Source: Pirellulaceae bacterium (GTDB lineage Bacteria; Planctomycetota; Planctomycetia; Pirellulales; Pirellulaceae). Taken from it: a DNA stretch of 64,000 nucleotides. Below, piece by piece: positions 17,781-25,442 of the stretch. Where the stretch lies: positions 1-64,000 of the forward strand of contig JANQLU010000143.1 in NCBI GenBank assembly GCA_028280445.1, written 5' to 3'. Position numbers and translations under genes: made by a program. Below the pieces are notes generated by a model. It saw only the letters and a list, made by a program, of their open reading frames with translations. It ran no database searches and was not told the origin of the DNA. Within the stretch, counting starts at the first letter, position 1. Each line of letters starts with the position of its first letter.

Positions 17781-17964
17781 GGATCCCTCGATATCTCTGC
17801 TTGACTGGTCAAGACTGCCAGAGAATACCAAGGTTCGTTTGTTTCGTCACGTATCAGGATTTTTGTAACATTAAAACTTCAATTGAGTTGAGGGGGTTGG
17901 GAGTCTTTTCATAAACGGTTCGATGGACAGTGCTTCAACCGCTTTGATGGTTGAAATCAGATTG

Positions 17965-18072
17965 TAAGGCCGGTTTCCGCTGGGCGAATCCATAAACGGC
18001 CGGTGGGAACCGGCCCTACTTGGTGCTCACGGGTGGTTTTGCCGCGGCTCGGCGGGAGCCTTGCCCTCCCGA
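17965..18072. repeat. Family A element followed by family F arm
   Basis: 17965-18020 holds a degenerate left arm (AAGGCCGGTTTCCGCTGGGC) and a perfect right arm (GGCCGGTGGGAACCGGCC + CTAC). 18044-18072 holds GGCTCGGCGGGAGCCTTGCC plus CTCCC of family F. Both lie downstream of the peptidase gene on the minus strand. Confidence 0.85.
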
Positions 18073-18085
18073 AATGCGTTTCGTT

Positions 18086-19147
18086 TTATTTGCCCAATTT
18101 CATTTTGCCCCAGATGACCTCAAATCGTCCGTCTGAATCGGCGGCGGCGCGTGCCATTCCTCGAGTGCTAAAATTCATGTGAATGTTGCCGTTTTTGTCG
18201 ACTGCGATGATTCCGCCGTCGCCTTTGTTCAGCACGTCAGACAATATAGTATCGACGGCTTGTTGAACAGAAACATTTTTATATTTCATGCGAGCCGAGA
18301 CATCATAAGCGACGACGTTACGAATGTATTGTTCACCGGTACCCGTACACGACACGGCGCAGGTTGCATTGTCGGCGTAGGTTCCAGCTCCGACGATGGG
18401 TGAATCACCGACCCTCCCGAATTTCTTTCGGCTGAGACCTCCAGTAGATGTTGCGGCCGCCAAATTTCCTGAGGAGTCTAGCGCAACACAGCCCACCGTG
18501 CCGCGATATGAGCCAGTGTGTTGGGGGATGTGACTCAGTTTCAATTTGCGTTTGGAGAGCTCTCGACGTTGCTGCAATTGTTCCCAAGCTTTCTTGGAAC
18601 GCTCGGTTTGGAAGTAGCTGTTTTCAACAATCGTGACTTCCGAAAAATTCTTGGCAAACTGTTCAGCTCCATCGGTTGCCAACAAAACGTGCCGAGTTTT
18701 CGTCATGACCAGCCGCGCCAAGGTGATTGGATTTTTGATTGTTTTGACGCCCGCAACGGCACCGCACGATTTGTCTTTGCCCGACATGATCGAAGCGTCC
18801 AATTCGAATTTTCCTTGCGAGTTGAAAACGGCTCCTTTGCCAGCGTTAAATTGAGGATCGTCTTCAAGAAATTTGACGACTTCTTCGACGGCGTGGAGTG
18901 ACGTTCCTCCGTTTTCGAGAATTTTAGTTCCGATCTCCAGTGCTTTTTTCAACGAAGCCATACGAGCCTTGTTCGCTTTTTCAGACCGGCCGGGGCTGCT
19001 CCCAGCGCCACCGTGTATGGCAATGGCATAGGTTTTACGTTTTTGCTTGGTCGAAGTAGAAACGGGTTTTTTGTCTTGTGCATCCAAGTTGGAAGCGTGC
19101 AAAACAAAACCAAAAATCAAACAGATCGCAAACAGTTTGGAAGCCAT
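18086..19147 (-). CDS. Isoaspartyl peptidase / L-asparaginase 2 family (Ntn-hydrolase), secreted
   Basis: 353 residues from ATG 19147, where a signal peptide begins ([21 protein letters not shown]). [34 protein letters not shown] and [14 protein letters not shown] are family motifs. Autocleavage is expected at the Thr of [11 protein letters not shown], giving alpha and beta subunits; [26 protein letters not shown] supplies substrate contacts. It removes beta-aspartyl residues from damaged peptides or hydrolyses asparagine, here probably in the periplasm. Repeat DNA surrounds it. Confidence 0.93.
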   Translation of the reverse strand: MASKLFAICLIFGFVLHASNLDAQDKKPVSTSTKQKRKTYAIAIHGGAGSSPGRSEKANKARMASLKKALEIGTKILENGGTSLHAVEEVVKFLEDDPQFNAGKGAVFNSQGKFELDASIMSGKDKSCGAVAGVKTIKNPITLARLVMTKTRHVLLATDGAEQFAKNFSEVTIVENSYFQTERSKKAWEQLQQRRELSKRKLKLSHIPQHTGSYRGTVGCVALDSSGNLAAATSTGGLSRKKFGRVGDSPIVGAGTYADNATCAVSCTGTGEQYIRNVVAYDVSARMKYKNVSVQQAVDTILSDVLNKGDGGIIAVDKNGNIHMNFSTRGMARAAADSDGRFEVIWGKMKLGK

Positions 19148-19215
19148 GGTTGTTTCTCGATTAATTGGTGGCGTGCAAAGCATCGATTTTAACGGAAATT
19201 TTCCAGGGCGTGGGT

Positions 19216-19510
19216 GTAGGGCCGGTTCACGGCAACAAAAATCACAAGTGCGAAATGTGAGCGAGGGACCGCGTTTTGTTTCCGGTCCCTCGCTCACGGT
19301 TTCGCACTTGTGATTGGTCGGGCCGGTTTCGAACTGGCCAATCAACTTAACGGCTGGTGGGAACCGGCCTTACTTGATCACGAAGCGCCAGCGAGAGGTT
19401 TTGTGCGGTCTAACCACTTGCTGGCGCTTCGTGCTTGTACGCTGCAACCGTAAACAATGTTTGCTATGGAGTTCCTGCCGATACGGCTCGGCAGGAGCCT
19501 CGCCCTCCCA
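19216..19510. repeat. Composite repeat island with families A, C, B and F
   Basis: In order: a truncated family A arm (19216-19230), a family C inverted repeat (19240-19315) whose ~31-base arms begin AATCACAAGTGCGAAA, a family A element (19319-19374), a family B element (19379-19439) and a family F arm (19484-19510). No gene fits in this stretch. Confidence 0.85.
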
Positions 19511-19519
19511 GAGCGCGTA

Positions 19520-19556
19520 AAAAAAGCCGGCGACTTGGCCGGCTTTGTGTTTTTAA
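19520..19556 (-). terminator. Intrinsic terminator of the GGDYP lipoprotein gene
   Basis: On the minus strand AAAGCCGGCC / GCCGGCTTT pairs around a short loop and is followed by seven T. It begins about 15 bases after the stop at 19572. Confidence 0.85.
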
Positions 19557-19571
19557 TAACAATCGGTTGCG

Positions 19572-22469
19572 TTAGAAACTCACGCTGTAATTTCCAGGCA
19601 GCCATTTTTCGATGGCAGCTTTTTTCGCTGCTGGTGTGCCACCGATTAACGCTTCGGCGCCGGCTGAGTCAAACATTTTTGACAATGCTGTTTTCGCATC
19701 AGCATCCGACATCAAGCCTTTTCGGTGGTAATTCAAAATCTCGATGGCGACTGGCAGTGCGTTGTCAGGAACTGTTTTTATAAGATCTTCGACACGTTTT
19801 TTGACGTGCTCAGGTTTCAGTTCCGGAAGTTTGCTCAGGACCAATTTTTCATCGACCAGCGATTTGAACAAATCGTTGACGACCATTTGGACGGGATCTT
19901 TCGACGAATCTTGTAGCCCGTCACGTTTTTTGGCGACGTCCGAGTGATTCAAACCACGGCTGGAATAAAGTGCCTTGGTGCCGACTGCTGGAGCCACCAA
20001 TTTGAATTTGGTAACACTTTTGGCAACAGTTGAGTTTCGTGCCGAGTTAACTTTGACAGTGAAAATCAACAATCCGTCGATACCCGCTTTTTTGGCTCGT
20101 GCAATCAATTCTTTTTCAGAGCCAACACCGACGAGCATGATGCCCGGTTGGAGCGTACCAAAGACAGGTTTCTCGTCTTTTTTCTCTCCTCGTCTACCAC
20201 CGGGACCGGGACCGTTTGACGGATCAAAGGCCATACCACTTTCGTATTTTGGCACTGTTCGGCCATCGGAGGAAGATCCACCGGCAGGCAATACCGAGGA
20301 TACTCGGTTGAAAGGCATGTTTTTCAGAGCGCCACCAAAATCGCTACTGGTTCGTCGATCGTTCAACGCGGTCAACAAACGCTCGCCAAAATCTCCGAGG
20401 TAGTAGTACATCGTTCCCGCAGGCGTGCTTTTATCTACACCTTGGTATTTCGATGTTTGCGCTGGAGCCGATGTTGGTGCAATTCGATTCGACCGTGCAT
20501 TTCGCGCTCGGGTGCGCGACGATTTAGGAGCAGGATCGCCAATCACCGGTGGCTGTTTTGTGTAATACTTGGGAGAACTGTAAACGATTCCATAGCCCCA
20601 GCGAAAATTGACGCGGGGTTGATTCAAACCTTCGACCCATTTCAGTGGAAATTGATCAATGCCACCGGGCTGAGTCAAAATGTGACCGTAAACGTATTGG
20701 AATGCATCGGTTTCGCGACCGTTACGGAAAGCTTCGGCTGCAAAGCCTAGCCACGAATCAGAAGCGTAAACGTTTTGACTCGTATTTTGGTTTTGATTTT
20801 GATTATTGGTTCTGGGGTTGGAACGTGGTTGTTGACCTACCGTACGTCCGCCGCCACCCGAGCCACCGCCAGACGAAGGCATTCGCAGTCCGCCTTCGCC
20901 GCCTTTGTTTTTGTTTTGACCGGGTCGTGGGTAATCGCCACCGATGCCTGCTCCCGCTCCACCTTTGTTTGCAGGAGGTTGAGAAGTCGGTCCACCTGAT
21001 TTTCCACCCGAGCCACCGCCGGCCGAAGGCATTCGCAGTCCACCACCGGTATTTGGGTTTTTGTTGGGTCGTGGGTAATCGCCGCCGATGCCGGCTCCCG
21101 CTCCACCTTTATTTGCAGGAGGTTGAGAAGTCGGTCCACCTGATTTTCCACCCGAGCCACCGCCGGCCGAAGGCATTCGCAGTCCGCCACCGTTATCTGG
21201 TTTTTTGTTGGGTCGTGGGTAATCACCACCGATGCCGGCTCCTGCTCCACCTTTGGATGGCAACGAAGGATTACCACCGCCGACGTTTCGGCCCATTTGT
21301 CCCAAATTTGTTTTGGTGTTTTGTCCGTCAAATTTGGCACCTTGTTGAATCCACGTTTTCAAGATGTTCAAATCCGCCTGGCCGACTTTACCGCCGTTTT
21401 TGGGCATTTCACCACTGGTAATCGAGGTGAACAACTCGCTACGATTTGGGTTTCCAGCGACGACAGTTTTACTGGCCATGATGGCGTCGTAGTTTGCGTA
21501 GCTAATTTTGCCTTTTGACTGTCTGACATGACAGCTTCCGCAATTGGCATTGATGATAGGTGCCACCTGCGAAACAAAACTAATTGCGTTCGACGAAGTA
21601 GGGCCTCCTGTTCGTGGTGTTCCACCTGATTTTCCACCCGAGCCACCGCCAGCCGAAGGCATTCGCAGTCCGCCACCGTTATCTGGTTTTTTGTTGGGTC
21701 GTGGGTAATCGCCGCCGATGCCGGCTCCCGCTCCACCTTTGTTTGCAGGAGGTCGCTGAGTTTTCGGAGTACTGCCACCGCCGGCCGAAGGCATTCGCAG
21801 TCCGCCACCGTTATCTGGTTTTTTGTTGGGCATTGGGTAATCGCCGCCAATGCCTGGACCTGCTCCGCCTTTTTTTGCTGGAGGTTGTTGAGTTTTCGGA
21901 GTACTGCCACCGCCGGCCGAAGGTCTTCGCAGACCGCCACCATTATCTGGTTTTTTGTTGGGCATTGGGTAATCACCACCAATGCCTGGACCTGCTCCGC
22001 CTTTTTTTGCTGGAGGTTGTTGAGTTTTTGGAGTACTGCCACCGCCGGCCGAAGGTCTTCGCAGACCGCCGCCGTTATCTGGTTTTTTGGTAGGTAGTGG
22101 GTAATCACCACCAATGCCAGCACCAGCAGAATTACCGTTTTGGTTGTTGGGCTGCGTTTGGTTGTTTGGCTGTTGTTGATTGTTAGGCTGCTGGTTGTTG
22201 GCTTGTTGGTTATTGGGTTGTCCACCACCAGACGAAGGCATTTTGATTCCTCCGCCGGTCGAAGGCATTTTGATTCCGCCAGAGTTTGACTGGCCGGTGT
22301 TCGAATTGGCTTTCGAACCTCCACCACCAGGAACGTCAGGTCGTTTGAGTGATGTGTTGGATTTGCCAGAATCGGAATCCGCTACATTTTTTCCCGATTT
22401 CTTGTTGCCGCCACACCCAACCGTGACCGCAAGCAGAAGTGCACAAGCGATAGAGACAAAACCACGCAT
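19572..22469 (-). CDS. Repeat-rich lipoprotein with planctomycete cytochrome-c module
   Basis: 965 residues from ATG 22469 (AAAGGGA upstream). A lipoprotein signal ends at VTVGC (Cys 19). Residues ~20-290 are Gly/Asn/Gln/Pro-rich, with four copies of GIGGDYPxPNKKPDNGGGLR and PSAGGGS linkers. Then a module of about 85 residues with one c-type haem motif CGSCH (~310-314), followed by SYANYDAIMASKTVVAGNPN and EMPKNGGKVGQADLNILKTW, as in planctomycete cytochrome-type domains. Three more GIGGDYP copies follow. The last ~390 residues form a non-repetitive domain (SWLGFAAEAFRNGRETDAFQ, YYYLGDFGERLLTALNDRR). Probably envelope-exposed; the function is unknown. Confidence 0.85.
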   Translation of the reverse strand: MRGFVSIACALLLAVTVGCGGNKKSGKNVADSDSGKSNTSLKRPDVPGGGGSKANSNTGQSNSGGIKMPSTGGGIKMPSSGGGQPNNQQANNQQPNNQQQPNNQTQPNNQNGNSAGAGIGGDYPLPTKKPDNGGGLRRPSAGGGSTPKTQQPPAKKGGAGPGIGGDYPMPNKKPDNGGGLRRPSAGGGSTPKTQQPPAKKGGAGPGIGGDYPMPNKKPDNGGGLRMPSAGGGSTPKTQRPPANKGGAGAGIGGDYPRPNKKPDNGGGLRMPSAGGGSGGKSGGTPRTGGPTSSNAISFVSQVAPIINANCGSCHVRQSKGKISYANYDAIMASKTVVAGNPNRSELFTSITSGEMPKNGGKVGQADLNILKTWIQQGAKFDGQNTKTNLGQMGRNVGGGNPSLPSKGGAGAGIGGDYPRPNKKPDNGGGLRMPSAGGGSGGKSGGPTSQPPANKGGAGAGIGGDYPRPNKNPNTGGGLRMPSAGGGSGGKSGGPTSQPPANKGGAGAGIGGDYPRPGQNKNKGGEGGLRMPSSGGGSGGGGRTVGQQPRSNPRTNNQNQNQNTSQNVYASDSWLGFAAEAFRNGRETDAFQYVYGHILTQPGGIDQFPLKWVEGLNQPRVNFRWGYGIVYSSPKYYTKQPPVIGDPAPKSSRTRARNARSNRIAPTSAPAQTSKYQGVDKSTPAGTMYYYLGDFGERLLTALNDRRTSSDFGGALKNMPFNRVSSVLPAGGSSSDGRTVPKYESGMAFDPSNGPGPGGRRGEKKDEKPVFGTLQPGIMLVGVGSEKELIARAKKAGIDGLLIFTVKVNSARNSTVAKSVTKFKLVAPAVGTKALYSSRGLNHSDVAKKRDGLQDSSKDPVQMVVNDLFKSLVDEKLVLSKLPELKPEHVKKRVEDLIKTVPDNALPVAIEILNYHRKGLMSDADAKTALSKMFDSAGAEALIGGTPAAKKAAIEKWLPGNYSVSF
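20840..22110. repeat. Tandem coding repeat (GIGGDYP units)
   Basis: Seven units of roughly 33-50 codons inside the lipoprotein gene, three at ~20850-21260 and four at ~21640-22120, separated by the haem module. Nucleotide identity between neighbouring units is high, suggesting recent expansion by unequal exchange. Confidence 0.85.
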
Positions 22470-22719
22470 GGGAATCCCTTTAATTAAATAAGTGCAAGAC
22501 AATTTAGTGGATCGAGGAAATTTCCTGCTGTTGGTCTATCCGTGGTTTCGACGAAGACGCAACCCGACCTCGATAATCTAAAATTCTACGAGTTTTTTCG
22601 GCCGTTTGCCAGAGAATTGACGTATTTTGGGCAATATTGTTCCCAATGCCCTGTGTTTTATTTATCAAAAAAGCCAAGTCTTGCCATTGGCCAGCTCGAA
22701 CTGTTTTGAAAAGCAACAG

Positions 22720-23139
22720 TTATTTCCGGTAATTAGTCGGAAATCGCCCAAAAGAAGGCTTGCGCAAAGTTTGTTGTTTCGGACGCTGGTAGTTACTTTT
22801 CCCGGAAGGTCGAGGGATTGTGCGTTCCGAATTTTTGACCTTAACCGATTTCCGATAGCCCGACGGAAGTGGGTAATCGCCACCCATCATAGCACTTGGC
22901 ATTCTGGCTTGTGTCTTGGTTGATGGGAGATAAACGATAATTGGTTTTTTCGAATCCCCAGGTTTGTCGCGATTTGCCTGCGGCGGATTGGCTTGAGGTG
23001 GATCCGTTCGCAGTTCGATAAAGCCAGGGCGTCGCAATTTACCTTTGTCAGGTTCGTTTTGATTGTTTTGCGATTGCGCCTGCGACGACGTTGCGAAAAA
23101 CAGAGCAGCTATAGAGAGAAGAGTAGCCCGAGTGATCAT
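22720..23139 (-). CDS. Small secreted basic protein with GGDYP motif
   Basis: 139 residues from ATG 23139: AAAGG lies about 8 bases before it, while the in-frame ATG 23148 is too close to that site. A signal peptide ends near TSSQAQSQ. The rest is disordered, basic and Pro/Arg-rich, with MMGGDYPLPSGYRK, the same motif as in the large lipoprotein downstream, and tandem PPQAN. No enzyme motif. Both genes run on the minus strand with a ~250-bp gap and may serve one surface structure. Confidence 0.7.
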   Translation of the reverse strand: MITRATLLSIAALFFATSSQAQSQNNQNEPDKGKLRRPGFIELRTDPPQANPPQANRDKPGDSKKPIIVYLPSTKTQARMPSAMMGGDYPLPSGYRKSVKVKNSERTIPRPSGKSNYQRPKQQTLRKPSFGRFPTNYRK

Positions 23140-23284
23140 GTCACACATCCTTTGAGTGCTTTTTCATAGCAGATTTCTTTGTTCCGATATTAATTAGACG
23201 GAGGTCCGCGCCATAATCAACAGAAATTCCGCCAAGGAATTACAAAATGGCGGTAGATTCAGTGTTTTGACGAAAAAATATGGG

Positions 23285-24037
23285 CTATCGAATTTCGGAC
23301 TTTTGAAATGCTGCCAGCATCTCTTGTTCGCTCGGCGGATTGATGACGTTGTTTGATGCGAACGCGTCGGCTCCTGGATACTCGGTCAAGCGGATTTCTT
23401 TGGCCGCTTGCTGTAAATCATAGTCGGTGTGACAAAATTCAATATCTGGTCCGAGTAGCAACCAGTCGGCTCCCGTTTTACCAAATGGCATTCCAACACT
23501 GCCGGCATTGACGACACGTTTTTTACCGACCATGCGATCGAATTGGATATGCGTGTGTCCGCAGACAACCACATCTGCCGCGACGTTTTCGAAAACAGGT
23601 ATCAAATTTTGTTCGGGTGTTTGGCTGGTAAAAATTTCGGTGTCGTTTCGCGGCGTGGCGTGGCAAAACAGCACCCGGCCCAGTCCATCGATTTCCAATT
23701 CAGCGGTTGCAAGCCACTGACGAACGACTTGAATTTGCGCTTCATCCAGTTGTTGTCACGACCAGCGAATGGCATCGATCACGGGCTGCGGAAGCACGGG
23801 TTCAGACTCGCCGTTGAGCATCGAAAGCAGACAACTTTCACCGTTTCCTGAGATCCACTGAATTGGAATTTCGCAATCCAACAGCCGTTGTAGCGATTCC
23901 GCGGGAAAGGGTCCTGGCAACACATCGCCGCCCACCAAAATGAGATCGACGTTGGCGTTATTGATCTCGTCTAACACGGCGGCCAACGCCGGTAGGTTGC
24001 CGTGGATGTCATAGATGGCGGCAATTTTTGTTGTCAT
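23285..24037 (-). pseudogene. Metallophosphoesterase interrupted by in-frame TGA
   Basis: One continuous frame encodes the YfcE/MJ0936-like calcineurin phosphoesterase fold: YDIHGNLPAL, LVGGDVLPGPFP, ISGNGES at the N-terminus; LFCHATPRNDTEIF, VVCGHTHIQFDR and VNAGSVGMPFG at the C-terminus. A TGA at 23756-23758 (after AIRWS) splits it into 93 residues and a downstream part. The codons after the stop (QQLDEAQIQVVRQWL) read naturally into the second half with no shift. A nonsense mutation or sequence error is most likely; UGA recoding is not excluded. As read, the first half alone lacks the second metal-binding histidines. Confidence 0.8.
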
Positions 24038-24076
24038 GTCATGGGCACGTGTTGTGGAGTTTTTTCCAACCCATCG

Positions 24077-25192
24077 TCAGAGCGTTCTACGACAAGCCGG
24101 GTAGCTGCCAATGACCACCAGTTTTTTGCAATGGGCTCTCGCTTCGCCGATGACTTCGGCGAATTTGGTGTCTTTGCGATGGCCGACCGCATCGATAAAA
24201 AACGTATAGTCCCAATTGACTTCGAGACTAGGGCGTTTGTCGATATGCGTCAGGTTGATGCCGTGACGTTTAAAGACCCCCAACACGTCGGCGAGAATTC
24301 CAGGTCGATCGTCTGTCGTGAACATAATCGATGTTTTGTCATCGCCTGAGATTTCAGTTTCGTTTTTGGCAAGGATCAAAAAGCGTGTGATATTATCTTG
24401 TCGATCTTCGATATCTTCGAACAGCGGATGCAAGCCGTAGATTTCTCCAGCCAATGACGAACCGATTGCGGCCACGCCGATTTCGGGATCGTTCAAGCTG
24501 GCCGCTTTCGCTTTGGCTGCAGCTTCGGCAGTGCTTTCGGCGGGAATTTTTTCGGCGTTTGGAAATTGGGTGGCCAGCCAGTTTCGACATTGTGCAAATG
24601 CTTCAGGCCGCGAAAAAATGCGTGAGATTTTTTCAGGCTTGCAGTTGGCCAACAAACTGAAATGGACTGCCAGTTTAACTTCGCCATAGATATTCAGTTT
24701 CGGGTGATATTTAATAAACGCGTCGAGCGTTTCGGTAATTCCACCGCCGGTTGAGTTTTCAATAGGCACCAATCCGTAATCGACATGTCCGCGGGCAACC
24801 TCTTCGAAAACTCCTGAAATGGCGCGGAGATTTTCGAATTCGACGCTTGATCCAAAATGTCGTGTCGCGGCAACATGACTATATGTTCCGACCGGACCCA
24901 AGTAGCCGATTCGCAACGGCTGTTCGAGTGCGAAACTGCCACTCATCAATTCACGATAGATCGCTTCAAGCGTTCGATCCAGAATCGGACCGTCGCTGAG
25001 CGAAAGGATTTTTTTGATCACTTCCGATTCGCGATGGGGCGCATATATTGGCGTACCCGTCGAGCGTTTCAGATCGCCGACCGACACGACTAAATCAGCG
25101 CGCTGGTTGATCAATTTGACGAGTTGTTGATCTACGGCGTCAATTTTTTTTCGTAGTTCACCGAGAATTTGGTTTTCTTCTGAAGCTTCCAA
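24077..25192 (-). CDS. pheA: Bifunctional chorismate mutase / prephenate dehydratase
   Basis: 371 residues, TTG start with GGAG about ten bases upstream. Order: AroQ chorismate mutase domain (~8-90; LRKKIDAVDQQLVKLINQRA, RESEVIKKI), prephenate dehydratase domain (~95-275; GYLGPVGTYSHVAA, VPIENSTGGGITETLD, DNITRFLIL with the conserved Thr-Arg-Phe) and a C-terminal ACT domain (DRPGILADVLGVFKRHGINL, IDKRPS) for feedback by phenylalanine. It makes phenylpyruvate for phenylalanine synthesis in the cytoplasm. It overlaps no other gene. Confidence 0.96.
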   Translation of the reverse strand: MEASEENQILGELRKKIDAVDQQLVKLINQRADLVVSVGDLKRSTGTPIYAPHRESEVIKKILSLSDGPILDRTLEAIYRELMSGSFALEQPLRIGYLGPVGTYSHVAATRHFGSSVEFENLRAISGVFEEVARGHVDYGLVPIENSTGGGITETLDAFIKYHPKLNIYGEVKLAVHFSLLANCKPEKISRIFSRPEAFAQCRNWLATQFPNAEKIPAESTAEAAAKAKAASLNDPEIGVAAIGSSLAGEIYGLHPLFEDIEDRQDNITRFLILAKNETEISGDDKTSIMFTTDDRPGILADVLGVFKRHGINLTHIDKRPSLEVNWDYTFFIDAVGHRKDTKFAEVIGEARAHCKKLVVIGSYPACRRTL

Positions 25193-25274
25193 AACGAACA
25201 GACTCCATGGGTTGAAAGATTGGTTATCTCAATCATAACCGGAAGCGTTAGCCGCCGGCCATCAAAAACAATTT

Positions 25275-25408
25275 ACGAGCACGAAGTGCAAACGAGTGGT
25301 TTACCGCACAAAAACCACTCGCTTGCACTTCGTGCTCGTATCAATGTTCATGTAGGGCCAGTTTCCACCGGGCGAATCCAACAAACGGTTGGTGGAAACC
25401 TGTCCTAC
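25275..25408. repeat. Family B element followed by degenerate family A element
   Basis: 25275-25340: inverted repeat TACGAGCACGAAGTGCAAAC / GCTTGCACTTCGTGCTCGTA around GAGTGGTTT...AAACCACTC. 25351-25408: GTAGGGCCAGTTTCCACCGG / GGTTGGTGGAAACCTGTCC + TAC. Located between the kinase stop and the pheA start. Confidence 0.85.
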
Positions 25409-25442
25409 GCATAGGGTTGTCAACGTTATTCCACCATGTCTT

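Noticed and set aside
20645-22327. Long open frames in other frames over the GGDYP lipoprotein (258, 159, 319 and 167 residues)
   Set aside because: All follow the period of the coding repeat and have repetitive compositions; the minus-strand 965-residue frame has the signal peptide, haem motif and ribosome site.
23285-24037. Reading TGA at 23756 as selenocysteine
   Set aside because: No clear SECIS-like stem-loop just after the codon, and Sec is not known at this position in the family; kept only as an open question.
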